Part shown: one piece after another, positions 1 through 7,760 of the stretch
Position numbering within the stretch: position 1 is the first letter of the stretch
Layout of the letters: every line of letters begins with the position of its first letter
Assembly (NCBI GenBank): GCA_020723665.1
Contig: DYIL01000025.1
Coordinates: 1 to 46,019, forward strand
From: Methyloversatilis universalis
Lineage (GTDB): Bacteria > Pseudomonadota > Gammaproteobacteria > Methylococcales > Methylococcaceae
Direction: 5' to 3'
DNA length: 46,019 nt
Translations under genes and position numbers: made by a program
Notes under the pieces: model-generated
Database searches by the model: none
The model's input: only the letters and a program-made list of their open reading frames with translations
What the model was told of the DNA's origin: nothing

Positions 1-40
1 GGATCCAACAGTTGCACTGTTCGCCTTTCCCACTGGAAAC

Positions 41-60
41 TTAATCAGAGCTTCCTTAAG
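41..60. repeat. Right terminus of an interspersed palindromic repeat (family B)
   Basis: The sequence TTAATCAGAGCTTCCTTAAG matches the right ends of repeats at 7745-7762 and 18861-18876. Those elements have imperfect terminal inverted repeats of the type AAGGAAGCTCTGA. Only the right end is recognisable here; the preceding 40 bases are not clearly part of it. The stop codon of the minus-strand PilZ gene (45-47) lies inside this terminus. Confidence 0.6.
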
Positions 61-353
61 GTCCGCCCGAATGCAAGGCCGTGTCCGTGTTGGGATTTCC
101 CTTTGATGATCACGGAATACCGCCGCAAGCACACGACTTTCCCTCTCTCGACGGCAAACACGACCCTGGCAGATTTTCCCACGGATGCCTCAGCACGTAC
201 GGGCGTCCGCAGAAAAACGCCGGAGCGGCTCAGATTTTTCGTAATCCCGCGTAACGGGCTGCCGGCCGCAGGAACAGATAAGCGCGGACCGACCACATCG
301 ATCGCGGTGCGATCCGTCGGTCGCGGGGGGGGGGGGGCGATCTTGGTTTTCAT
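45..353 (-). CDS. PilZ-domain-like protein, small
   Basis: This is a 102-residue protein that I read as a short PilZ-type domain. Visible signs are the stretch KNLSRSGVFLRT, which resembles the conserved D/N-x-S-x-x-G segment of PilZ domains, and the end GHGLAF, which resembles the closing strand. The upstream R-x-x-x-R cyclic-di-GMP motif is not clear, so ligand binding is uncertain. Known PilZ proteins are c-di-GMP receptors or adaptors acting on motility, polysaccharide or secretion. No signal peptide or membrane segment is seen. Codons 6-10 (APPPP) are encoded by a run of 13 C, so a one-base slip would destroy the frame. The last codons and the stop lie in a repeat terminus. It stands alone, divergent from the next gene. 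Confidence 0.6.
   Translation of the reverse strand: MKTKIAPPPPRPTDRTAIDVVGPRLSVPAAGSPLRGITKNLSRSGVFLRTPVRAEASVGKSARVVFAVERGKVVCLRRYSVIIKGKSQHGHGLAFGRTLRKL
325..337. repeat. Homopolymer tract, 13 G (13 C in the coding strand)
   Basis: Thirteen consecutive G lie inside codons 6-10 of the minus-strand PilZ-like gene. Homopolymers of this length are prone to slipped-strand mispairing. In other bacteria such tracts near a start codon act as phase-variation switches. They are also prone to sequencing error. Confidence 0.8.
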
Positions 354-579
354 CGTGTCCAGCCTTCTTTTTCGAACAACTCCAATGACGAAATTTCATC
401 ACATTTACGAAATGTTGACGAGAAAGGTTCGTGAATCCGATATTCGATCGATGTGCCGCCGGATTGAAGGCGAGCCCGTCCGAACGGTCTAAAGGATAGA
501 ATGCAGCCGAGTCGCGAGTTGATTTAGACTCGAAAGCGGACATCAGGCAATCGTGACGCTGTCAACAAGGGGTCGGATC

Positions 580-801
580 ATGGCCGAAAAACTTTTGCGC
601 GATATCAAACCGGTTTCGCCGGAGAATCTGGACGATTTGATGCTGATCATGGCCAAGAATATCGAGGAGTCTCTGTTCAAGAGTGGGGCGCGCCCGGGAC
701 TCGATTATTCCATCCTGGATCTTTACAAATTAGCGCAGCCCTTCGCCCTAGAGGTGTTCAAAAAGAACATCAACACCATGTCCTTTAAAATTCAGTGGTA
801 G
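580..801 (+). CDS. Small hypothetical protein upstream of nrdB
   Basis: This is a 73-residue soluble protein starting with MAEKLLRDIK. I prefer the ATG at 580 to the GTG at 553, because an AAGGGG-like ribosome-binding site lies just upstream of the ATG. The composition is helical and mildly acidic, with no signal peptide, membrane segment or recognised motif. It is separated from nrdB by the NrdR-type operator region, so it probably is not part of the nrdB transcript. I do not recognise the family. Confidence 0.5.
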   Translation: MAEKLLRDIKPVSPENLDDLMLIMAKNIEESLFKSGARPGLDYSILDLYKLAQPFALEVFKKNINTMSFKIQW

Positions 802-847
802 CGGGTTCGGCCAGAGAGGCGAGGGAGCAGAGGGCTTGCAAAATCTT

Positions 848-894
848 AGTCTACATATTGTGTACGTAATGATTTCGTGCACAATATGTAGCGA
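848..894. promoter_or_regulatory. Two tandem NrdR boxes upstream of nrdB
   Basis: Two 16-base sites, at 848-863 and 879-894, each match about 13 of 16 positions of the NrdR box consensus as I recall it (aCaCwAtATaTwGtgt). They are separated by 15 bases, so their centres are 31 bases apart, about three helical turns, as is usual for paired NrdR boxes. The pair also forms a near-perfect inverted repeat (CTACATATTGTG at 851-862 against CACAATATGTAG at 880-891). NrdR is the ATP/dATP-sensing repressor of ribonucleotide reductase genes. The sites lie about 85-130 bases upstream of the nrdB start. Confidence 0.8.
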
Positions 895-910
895 CTTTAG
901 TTTGACGACT

Positions 911-925
911 GCTCGACGGTCGAGC
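911..925. promoter_or_regulatory. Hyphenated palindrome in the nrdB leader
   Basis: GCTCGAC-G-GTCGAGC is a perfect 7+1+7 palindrome between the NrdR boxes and the nrdB start. A TTGACG at 902-907 could be a -35 element, but I find no well-spaced -10. The palindrome could be an additional operator or a leader hairpin; no regulator can be named. Confidence 0.35.
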
Positions 926-977
926 GCCGTATAGCCATTTCTCCTAAGTACCCACGGGCCGAAAAGAGGAAAGAAGC

Positions 978-2240
978 ATGTTGAATTGGGAAGATCCCCT
1001 TGCCGGGGTTACCGGCAAATCCGTCGAAGCTGAACTGAATCCGAATGCGCGCCGACTGGCCGAGTTAAGGGGAGGGCAGGCAGCGGTGCGGGATATTCGC
1101 AAAATCGCTACCGAATTTCAGAATGATGTTGCTGAGCCGCAATACGAGGCGGGTCAAGGGATCATGGCATCCGGTGATGCGCGCAGTGGCGCCACCGGCC
1201 TCGAGAGCATCGAGATGGGAGCCCGGCGCATTCAAGTCGATGACAAACAGATTATCAATTGCCGCGCCGATCTGAACCAGCTTGTGCCTTTCAAGTACCG
1301 GTGGGCCTGGCAGAAATATCTGGATGCCTGCGCCAATCACTGGATGCCGCAGGAAATCAACATGAACGCGGATATCGCGCTCTGGAAGAGCCTCGACGGA
1401 CTGACCGAAGACGAGCGCACCATCGTCAAGCGGAACCTCGGATTTTTTTCCACCGCCGATTCCCTGGTGGCCAACAACCTGGTACTGGCAGTGTATCGGC
1501 ACATCACCAATCCGGAGTGCCGCCAGTATCTCCTGCGGCAAGCGTTCGAAGAAGCGCTGCACACGCATGCCTATCAATATGTGGTCGAGTCGCTCGGCAT
1601 GGACGAGGGCGAAGTGTTCAACATGTACCGCGAATTGCCGGCCGTGGCGCGCAAGGCGGAGTGGGCCTTGCCGTTCACCCAGTCGCTGGGGGACCCCACG
1701 TTCCGGACCGGCACGCCCGAGGGCGATCAGCGCCTGCTTCGCGATCTCATCGCGTTCTACGTGATCTTCGAGGGTATTTTCTTCTATGTCGGTTTTACCC
1801 AAATCCTGTCCATGGGACGGCGCAACAAAATGACGGGTACCGCCGAACAGTTTCAATACATCTTGCGCGACGAATCGATGCACATGAACTTCGGCATCGA
1901 CGTCATCAACCAGATCAAGATCGAAAATCCTCACCTCTGGCGCAAAGACTTCCAGGACGAAATCATCTGTATGATTCGCGAGGCGGTGGACATAGAAACG
2001 CAGTACGCCTACGACACGATGCCACGCGGCGTGCTGGGATTGAACGCCGGCATGTTCAAGGATTACCTGGAATTCATCGCCAACCGGCGCTGCGCCCAGA
2101 TCGGCTTGCCGGAACAATATCCCGGCGCCAGTAACCCGTTCCCGTGGATGAGCGAAATCCTGGATCTCAAGAAGGAAAAGAATTTCTTCGAAACCCGCGT
2201 AACAGAATATCAGACCGGTGGCGTCCTGATCTGGGATTGA
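978..2240 (+). CDS. nrdB: Ribonucleoside-diphosphate reductase, beta subunit (class Ia)
   Basis: The 420-residue small subunit holds the diiron-tyrosyl radical cofactor used with NrdA to reduce ribonucleoside diphosphates to deoxyribonucleotides in the cytoplasm. Metal ligands can be read off: D161, E192 and H195 in the first half, then E265, E299 and H302. The radical tyrosine is present as Y199 (E-A-L-H-T-H-A-Y, matching the E. coli E115-H118-Y122 spacing), so this is not a tyrosine-less class Ic enzyme. The C-terminal tail retains a tyrosine (Y411) near the end for radical transfer and NrdA docking. The ~90-residue N-terminal extension and overall length match the pseudomonad type. An AGAGGAAAG site precedes the ATG. 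No nrdA lies nearby. Control by NrdR is indicated by the tandem boxes upstream. Confidence 0.96.
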   Translation: MLNWEDPLAGVTGKSVEAELNPNARRLAELRGGQAAVRDIRKIATEFQNDVAEPQYEAGQGIMASGDARSGATGLESIEMGARRIQVDDKQIINCRADLNQLVPFKYRWAWQKYLDACANHWMPQEINMNADIALWKSLDGLTEDERTIVKRNLGFFSTADSLVANNLVLAVYRHITNPECRQYLLRQAFEEALHTHAYQYVVESLGMDEGEVFNMYRELPAVARKAEWALPFTQSLGDPTFRTGTPEGDQRLLRDLIAFYVIFEGIFFYVGFTQILSMGRRNKMTGTAEQFQYILRDESMHMNFGIDVINQIKIENPHLWRKDFQDEIICMIREAVDIETQYAYDTMPRGVLGLNAGMFKDYLEFIANRRCAQIGLPEQYPGASNPFPWMSEILDLKKEKNFFETRVTEYQTGGVLIWD

Positions 2241-2338
2241 TCACGACCGGGAGGCCGCACGTTTCAGCCGGTCTAACGGGATTGGGCGACGCGTTGCCGC
2301 AAGACTCGCGGTACGCTGCGTATGGTCGAGCTGAGGCG

Positions 2339-3844
2339 TCAGCGCCGGGTATACCGGTGCTTGACGCCCGCCGGGAAGTATTCCGGATCCTCGAACGGCC
2401 GCAGCATCACTTTGGGGAGTTGTTTTTCCGGCGGCGTGTAATTGGCGAATTCGCTGTTCAGGCGCAACAACTGCGCTTTGACCGATTCCGCGATGACCCG
2501 GCATTTTTCATCGTCAGCCGTGGCGCCGGGCAGAAGCTCGGCGGTCACGCTCAAATATCTGTCCCCGTCCACGGATTCCTTCGTTTCCAGCACGAACTTG
2601 CCGGTGGCCCAAGCCATGATGTCCGGCTGCTCCAAGCCGACGGCCACATTCTCCGGATAGATGTTGGCCCCATAAAAAGACACGGTGAAGTCGGCGCGCC
2701 CGAATACGTAAACGAAGGGCAGGGGCCTATAGGGCCGGTTTTCGTCCAAGCCGTAATTGGCCAGCGTGTTCGCTCCCCAATCGCGCAGGAAGTCGCGCAT
2801 CTCGCGATAGGCGACGACTCCGCCTTTATCGGCGATGTGGTAGCGGACCAGCGGTACTCCGTTGTCGCCCGAAACCACCAGCGTTTCCTCATGGACCTCG
2901 AAAAACCGGCTGATCGGGTCGTACTGGACCAAAGTCGGCAGGCGCGATTCGCCAAAGAGTTCCCTAGCCGCTTTGGGGTGGTTCGCCAGAAAGCGGCGGA
3001 TGGCGATGCTCAGGGGCGTTTCGTTGCCCAATACCCCGGCGTCCGCCGTGCCGTAGAGCGAGGCCGAATCGTAGCAGGGCGCTTTCGAGCCGACTCGCTC
3101 CCCGAGCAGGCTTCGCCATTCCTCGCTGAACACTTCGCCGGCGAAGACCATTTTCACCCGGTAGCGCGGCCACTCAATGCCGGCGGCAAGACCTGCATCG
3201 ACGACATCCTTGACGAACGGCGGATAGCCAAGGAGCACGGTTTGCTCGAAACTCGGCGAAAGTTCCTGGATGACCCGAAAGATTTCTTCCTTCTTGTTGC
3301 CGGGCGTCGCCACCATGAGGGGATAGCCTTTGGCCGCGAGATGCCAGGCGCAGGACGTGGTGTATAGTCCGCCCACCCAGTTGCCGAGGGCGAAGCAAAT
3401 CACGGCCAGGGTGCTGCGTTCGTGCGCCCTGAAACTGTCGCGAAAGATCTGCTCGAAGCGAAGCGCGATATCCAGTTCGTCGACCGCCGACCGTGGCCAA
3501 AACGTGGGCTTCCCGGTCGAGCCCGAGGACACCGCTACCCGGTCGCATTCCGTCAGGCGGCCGTTGCGGCAGCGCTCCGCCAGCGGGTAGACGTGCATGT
3601 AATTCCGTTTGTCGATCAGGGGAAGCTGCCGAAAAGCGGCGAAAGATACTACGGTCTCCGCTGCTATGCCATGGGCGTCGAGAAACGCGCGGTAAGCCGG
3701 AACGTGGCTCGCCGTTCGACGGAAAAGGTTCAGCACGGCCGCTTCGGCATCCATGGCGAGCCGCTCGGCCAGGATCTCGTCGAGCGATCTGAACAGGAAT
3801 CCACGGAGCCGGTCCTGGATTTCAGAGGGACGATGGGTCAACAC
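2339..3844 (-). CDS. Phenylacetate-CoA ligase-like (PaaK family) adenylating enzyme
   Basis: This is a 501-residue soluble member of the ANL adenylate-forming superfamily, closest in layout to PaaK/CapK-type enzymes. Such enzymes activate a carboxylic acid as an acyl-adenylate and usually transfer it to CoA. The phosphate-binding loop SSGSTGKPT is at 106-114. The aromatic/acid A5-type motif YGTADAG is at 264-270. A C-terminal subdomain follows the GRADF segment. The substrate cannot be read from the sequence. No phenylacetate catabolism genes or acyl carrier protein are near, so phenylacetate should not be assumed. It is convergent with nrdB and appears monocistronic. Confidence 0.8.
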   Translation of the reverse strand: MLTHRPSEIQDRLRGFLFRSLDEILAERLAMDAEAAVLNLFRRTASHVPAYRAFLDAHGIAAETVVSFAAFRQLPLIDKRNYMHVYPLAERCRNGRLTECDRVAVSSGSTGKPTFWPRSAVDELDIALRFEQIFRDSFRAHERSTLAVICFALGNWVGGLYTTSCAWHLAAKGYPLMVATPGNKKEEIFRVIQELSPSFEQTVLLGYPPFVKDVVDAGLAAGIEWPRYRVKMVFAGEVFSEEWRSLLGERVGSKAPCYDSASLYGTADAGVLGNETPLSIAIRRFLANHPKAARELFGESRLPTLVQYDPISRFFEVHEETLVVSGDNGVPLVRYHIADKGGVVAYREMRDFLRDWGANTLANYGLDENRPYRPLPFVYVFGRADFTVSFYGANIYPENVAVGLEQPDIMAWATGKFVLETKESVDGDRYLSVTAELLPGATADDEKCRVIAESVKAQLLRLNSEFANYTPPEKQLPKVMLRPFEDPEYFPAGVKHRYTRR

Positions 3845-3904
3845 AGGCTGTCGCGAGGATTAAAATAGGTGAATTTGAATTATGATCTCATTCCATTTCT
3901 CAAT

Positions 3905-3995
3905 CAAAAGGAAAACGTTGTAGGCTGGAATAAGCCTTTCGACTTCGCTCAGGACTGGCTTATCCTGGCCTACCATTAAAGAAATTTTCCTTTTG
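3905..3995. repeat. Nested inverted repeats (family D element inside an outer palindrome)
   Basis: The inner element at 3920-3973 has imperfect 17-base ends (GTAGGCTGGAATAAGCC against GGCTTATCCTGGCCTAC) around a TTCGACTTCGCTCAGGA core related to the other repeats in this window. It is enclosed by an exact outer pair, CAAAAGGAAAA (3905-3915) and TTTTCCTTTTG (3985-3995). The whole could form one long hairpin in the gap between the PaaK-like gene and the next small gene. The rest of the 226-base gap holds nothing I recognise. Confidence 0.65.
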
Positions 3996-4070
3996 TTCGA
4001 AAAATAGAATCAGGTCGTCTTCGGCGCCACACCCGCAAGACTTCGTTGCCGCGCCTGAGGATGTGAGTCG

Positions 4071-4268
4071 ATGAGCAAGGTTTGGGTATTTCAGCAATCT
4101 ACGTTGGACATTGCGTTGGACGAGTGGATGCAGGAGCAGATCGATCACTTTCCGCACAAGGAGGAGTTGATCCGCACCGTGGCGCTGGCCATGCGCGACT
4201 TCCTTCATTCGCGGCAGGTGGCCGAGCATAAGATGGTGATGGATCTATCGGACAAGCCCCCGGCCTGA
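4071..4268 (+). CDS. Small hypothetical protein
   Basis: This is a 65-residue soluble protein (MSKVWVFQQS...) with an amphipathic helical middle and several histidines. A GAGG-like sequence just upstream of the ATG can serve as ribosome-binding site, and codon use resembles its neighbours. No signal peptide, membrane segment or known motif is visible. It is followed after about 150 bases by a secreted protein gene on the same strand, so a shared transcript is possible. I do not recognise the family. Confidence 0.5.
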   Translation: MSKVWVFQQSTLDIALDEWMQEQIDHFPHKEELIRTVALAMRDFLHSRQVAEHKMVMDLSDKPPA

Positions 4269-4416
4269 GCGCGTAGGCCGCACGCGAGCGTCGCGGTGTC
4301 GGAGCGGCGAGGGCATGAGGGAAACGGGGCGATGGCGGAGACTTGACGTCCATTCGCCGATCTGTTTCAGTCGACCGGACAGTCATTTCGGTTTCGGCTT
4401 GCCCGAAGGAGGCGAT

Positions 4417-4797
4417 ATGCACGGTTTGGTCAAATCTGCGGTTCTATTGGTCGCAATTGCGAGCGGAAGCGTCTGGGCCTACGGCGGCGGGGGCGGCGGA
4501 AGCAGCGGCTGCGCCGAGCCGAAGTTCTTCGAGCCCAATCCGAGCGGTACCGTTCCCGTGCTGACCGAGTTTGCGTTCATCGCATCGGAGGATACCGAAA
4601 GCGATACCCTCACGGTCGAAATCAACGGCCGGCCCGTTCAGCCGGTAATCGACCGGCGAAGGAATGGGGACTGGCAAGTCAAGGCTGTCCTGCCCCAGCC
4701 GCTGACCGGGCCGGGCCGAATTCGCATTGCCGTCAAAGCGAAGAGCCGAGATGGGTGCTGGGGATTTCAGCCGTACCACGTCGAGGTCAAGCCGTGA
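4417..4797 (+). CDS. Secreted hypothetical protein with Gly-rich N-terminus
   Basis: This is a 126-residue precursor with a clear Sec signal peptide (KSAVLLVAIASGSVWA). The mature start is glycine-rich (YGGGGGGSSGC), and the remainder is beta-rich and resembles a small Ig-like fold (paired strands around FAFIASEDTES and LTVEINGRPV). Two cysteines, one near the mature N-terminus and one near the C-terminus, could form a disulfide. The start at 4417 is chosen because AAGGAGGCGAT directly precedes it and because it places the signal peptide at the N-terminus; the ATG at 4315 has neither. It is probably periplasmic. Function is unknown. Confidence 0.7.
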   Translation: MHGLVKSAVLLVAIASGSVWAYGGGGGGSSGCAEPKFFEPNPSGTVPVLTEFAFIASEDTESDTLTVEINGRPVQPVIDRRRNGDWQVKAVLPQPLTGPGRIRIAVKAKSRDGCWGFQPYHVEVKP

Positions 4798-4837
4798 GTT
4801 TCCGCCGGATGCGCTAACCCGAGCGCTTTCGACGGTC

Positions 4838-6793
4838 TCATCCCCACTTTTCCAGCACTACGACCTTCCATGAACGATTCTTGGCGGGCCGTGCCGTTTG
4901 CCAGGCGGCGATGCGGTTGGACTCGCGGCCGTTTTCGCGGGCCGCGCCGTGGTAATAGCCGATCCCAGCCTCCTGCTCGGCGATTTGTCTAGCGAGTTGG
5001 CGCAGTTCCGGAATTTTGTCGAACCGTTCTTGGCGGAATAGGTTTTCCCCGATTTCGGCCGTATCGGTATCGTAAAGGATGAAACCGTCGTCCTGGATGA
5101 TCCAAACCGCTCTCTCCCGCGTCTGGAGGCCCGCTGGCAGCAGTTTTCCCAGGAACTCGGCGGCCTTGAAACGGGCGCACAGGAAACCCGGTATGGTCTT
5201 GCCGCGTTTTATGGGTACGGCCAAGGTTACGGCGTCGAAGCCTTCGGACGCTTCATACACGCGGCTCAGTACGGGGGTGCCTAATTCGATCGTCAGGCGA
5301 TTGTGCTCATACGGGGAGGTGTCCGCGCCGACCGCCTGAGCATATTTCTCCGGCGCCACCGCGGTGATTTTGCCGGATGCGAGCGTGGCGGCGAATAGCT
5401 CGGCATCGGGATGCCGGGTTAGCAGTGATGTCAGAATCGGAGTCATGGCCTTGCGATTGCCGACATCCCTCACCGACTCTGCGATCTGTTCCATGCTGTT
5501 TTGTATCGAGCCTATGGCGTTCGCGATATCCTCGGCGATCTGATCGGCGGCGGTCAGGTTCTGGTTGGATATGCGGGTGACATCCGCCAGCGCCGTCTCG
5601 GCGCGTTCGCGGGCTTGGACTGCCATCTGGCGCTCGGTGACGGCCACTTCCCGCTCTTTCCGGGCATCCATGGCGAAATGGACCGCCAGCACCGCACCGA
5701 TCGCGACGGCCATGACGACCGCAAGTCCCCAAGAAAGCGCCGCCTTGTTGCGGGCGATGAAGCGGTGCAGCAATTCGCGGCGCGAATAGGCGTAAGCGCT
5801 GACCAGTCGCCCGTCGCGGAAGGCGCGCAACTCCTCGGTCAATTCGGCGGCATCCCGGAATCGGCGAAGCTTGTCTTTCGCCAAGGCCTTGTCGCAAATG
5901 GCGATGAGCTCGGGCGGTGCGGAAGCCGGGCCTTGACGTGGCGAAGGCAGAGGTGTTTTGGATTTAAGTTGTTCGACTATGGATGACAGGCTGCCTCTCA
6001 GCGGCGGCCTTCCGATCAAAATGTGGTAAAGAATGCAGCCGAGCGCGAAGACGTCGGTCCGCGCATCCACTTCGCCAAAACGGCTATCCACTTGCTCGGG
6101 CGCCATGTAAGCGGGTGTCCCGAGAATTTGCCCCACTTGAGTGAGCTCGTCCGCACCGCCGTCTTCCGTAGCCGCCGGCACGGCTCGGCGGACGACGTCG
6201 GCTTCGATGCCGATCTTGGCGAGGCCCCAGTCCAGAATGATGGTCTCTCCGAATTGCCCCAGTACGATGTTGCCGGGTTTGAGGTCCCGGTGCACTACGC
6301 CCTTGGAATGCGCATAGGCCATGGCCTCGCAGACGTCGATGAGACGGTCAAGCAATTGCAGGCGTTTGGCGAGCGCCTGCTCGGGCTGTTCCGAATGACA
6401 CGCGACAAGCGCTTCGGCCAAGGTTTGTCCGCGCACCAGACGCATGACGTAATACGGCGCGCCCTGTGAAGTGGTCCCCATTTCGTAGACCGGGACGATG
6501 CCGGGGTGCTCCAATCGTCCCGTGATTTGGGCTTCGCGAAGAAACCGGCGTCGGACGCTGGGGTCGGCGGCTTCGTTCGATGTGAGCATTTCCTTGATGG
6601 CCACCTGGCGTCCGATGCGCTCGTCGAACCCGAGCAAAACCCGGCCGACTCCTCCCTGGCCCACGGTGCCGCACAGGGAGTAATAATCGGTGAATCTGTA
6701 TTCGGCTTCGGATCGCTGCGCACTTTTTCCGGCGTCGAACCGAGGGGGTAGCACCGTGCAGTCGTCGAGGTCGGTGTTATCGATCGCGCTCAT
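4838..6793 (-). CDS. Membrane Ser/Thr protein kinase with extracytoplasmic sensor domain
   Basis: This is a 651-residue, PknB/Hanks-type kinase. The cytoplasmic kinase domain spans about 36-325, with glycine loop GQGGVG (45-50), ATP-binding K67, catalytic HRD (168-170), metal-binding DWG (188-190, in place of the more usual DFG), and APE (231-233). A membrane segment at about 353-374 follows, then a predicted coiled coil rich in A, E and R (about 377-405). The ~240-residue C-terminal region looks like a Cache/double-Cache-type ligand sensor (segments ERAVWIIQDDGFILYDTDT and NRIAAW...SWKVVVLEKWG). The inferred role is to couple a periplasmic signal to Ser/Thr phosphorylation; target and ligand are unknown. 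The DWG variant occurs in other bacterial kinases of this type, so activity is expected. Confidence 0.88.
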   Translation of the reverse strand: MSAIDNTDLDDCTVLPPRFDAGKSAQRSEAEYRFTDYYSLCGTVGQGGVGRVLLGFDERIGRQVAIKEMLTSNEAADPSVRRRFLREAQITGRLEHPGIVPVYEMGTTSQGAPYYVMRLVRGQTLAEALVACHSEQPEQALAKRLQLLDRLIDVCEAMAYAHSKGVVHRDLKPGNIVLGQFGETIILDWGLAKIGIEADVVRRAVPAATEDGGADELTQVGQILGTPAYMAPEQVDSRFGEVDARTDVFALGCILYHILIGRPPLRGSLSSIVEQLKSKTPLPSPRQGPASAPPELIAICDKALAKDKLRRFRDAAELTEELRAFRDGRLVSAYAYSRRELLHRFIARNKAALSWGLAVVMAVAIGAVLAVHFAMDARKEREVAVTERQMAVQARERAETALADVTRISNQNLTAADQIAEDIANAIGSIQNSMEQIAESVRDVGNRKAMTPILTSLLTRHPDAELFAATLASGKITAVAPEKYAQAVGADTSPYEHNRLTIELGTPVLSRVYEASEGFDAVTLAVPIKRGKTIPGFLCARFKAAEFLGKLLPAGLQTRERAVWIIQDDGFILYDTDTAEIGENLFRQERFDKIPELRQLARQIAEQEAGIGYYHGAARENGRESNRIAAWQTARPAKNRSWKVVVLEKWG

Positions 6794-6988
6794 TTTCCGG
6801 TCATATTGAGGGCTGGAGTCCTAAATGTAGTCGTTCATCGGCCGCGGAACAAACGGGCCGCGAGAGGATGTCGGCCGGCGGAACGGTCGTGCCGAATCGT
6901 AACGGGAGGGAGTGGACGGAAAGAACGGAACGGCGGCGACTCGGGTCCAAAGTCGGGAACTGCCCCAAATCGTATGGAAGTAGCGATC

Positions 6989-7603
6989 ATGTTTACCAGG
7001 CGTGTTCTCGGCGGCTCAATGGAAAGGCCGAAGAAAAAAGAGATGAGGAAGGAATTCGCCGTCGGCTCGGCGAAATTGTCGAACCTGATCGGCTGCTCGT
7101 TGTCCTGCCTTCTCGCTGGCGTTACCGTGTGGTGGGGTGAGTCGGCACCAGCGGCGGAGGTTTACAAGTGCCGAACCGACACCGGGCTGATCTATACCGA
7201 TGAGCCGGTTCCGGACAGTTGCCGCCGGCTTCGGATCGAGGCCAGCAAACCGGACCCCGATGCCATCGCGCGATTGGAGAAATGGAAAGAGCAGCGGCTT
7301 GCCGAAGAGGCCCGGAAAGCCGCGGAAATGCGTGAAGAACGCTTGGTGCGTGTCCGCGAGTTGGAGGCCTTGGCGGCATGGCAGTCGGCGCGGGCTTCCG
7401 TGATGGAGGCTGAAGCCGCTCAATACTGCCAGTATCCTCAGCCGGTTTATTTTCCGTTGTGGACTTTCCCGGTCGCAGGTCCCTACTTCCGTGATTATTC
7501 GAGTTTCAACGCGTATCCGTTCTGGTATGGGCGCGACGTAAGCCGTCACATGCGATACGGTATGCCGCCCGTTCGACTGCGTTTCTTCCGAAAGTGGCGA
7601 TGA
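6989..7603 (+). CDS. DUF4124-type secreted protein
   Basis: This is a precursor of about 204 residues. A hydrophobic signal segment (IGCSLSCLLAGVTVWW) precedes a DUF4124-like motif (VYKCRTDTGLIYTDEPV), a small beta module common in exported proteobacterial proteins. A charged helical stretch (about 95-140, rich in A, E, K, R) and an aromatic C-terminus rich in Y, F, P and W follow. The start is uncertain: 6989 has a GGAAG eight bases upstream, while ATGs at 7019 and 7043 would also keep the signal segment. It is divergent from the kinase gene, about 195 bases away. Function is unknown; a periplasmic or envelope location is inferred. Confidence 0.65.
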   Translation: MFTRRVLGGSMERPKKKEMRKEFAVGSAKLSNLIGCSLSCLLAGVTVWWGESAPAAEVYKCRTDTGLIYTDEPVPDSCRRLRIEASKPDPDAIARLEKWKEQRLAEEARKAAEMREERLVRVRELEALAAWQSARASVMEAEAAQYCQYPQPVYFPLWTFPVAGPYFRDYSSFNAYPFWYGRDVSRHMRYGMPPVRLRFFRKWR

Positions 7604-7650
7604 AGGGGGCTTCGAGGACCTTCCGAATCCGGCGGCGTGTATCGGAATTC

Positions 7651-7760
7651 AAGCAAGCTCTGAACAAGTGGGTTCCGTTCAGGCCTTTCCATAGGCCTAC
7701 CCTGAGCTAAGTCGAAGGGCTCAGGACAGGCCTGTCGAAGGACCTAATCAGAGCTTCCTT
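7651..7760. repeat. Interspersed repeat, family B, complete copy
   Basis: A 110-base element bounded by AAGCAAGCTCTGA (7651-7663) and TCAGAGCTTCCTT (7748-7760), which are inverted copies with one mismatch. Inside are the core segments CTAAGTCGAAGGGCTCAGGA and CAGGCCTGTCGAAGG, shared with repeats elsewhere in the window. The TAA stop codon of the BON lipoprotein (7759-7761, minus strand) lies at the right edge. No coding sequence is seen inside, so it would be non-autonomous if mobile. Confidence 0.75.

Noticed and set aside
2144..3367. Long plus-strand open frame (407 codons) opposite the PaaK-like gene
   Set aside because: It mirrors a well-supported minus-strand enzyme with catalytic motifs. 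Its translation shows no domain, and long antisense frames are expected in GC-rich coding DNA.
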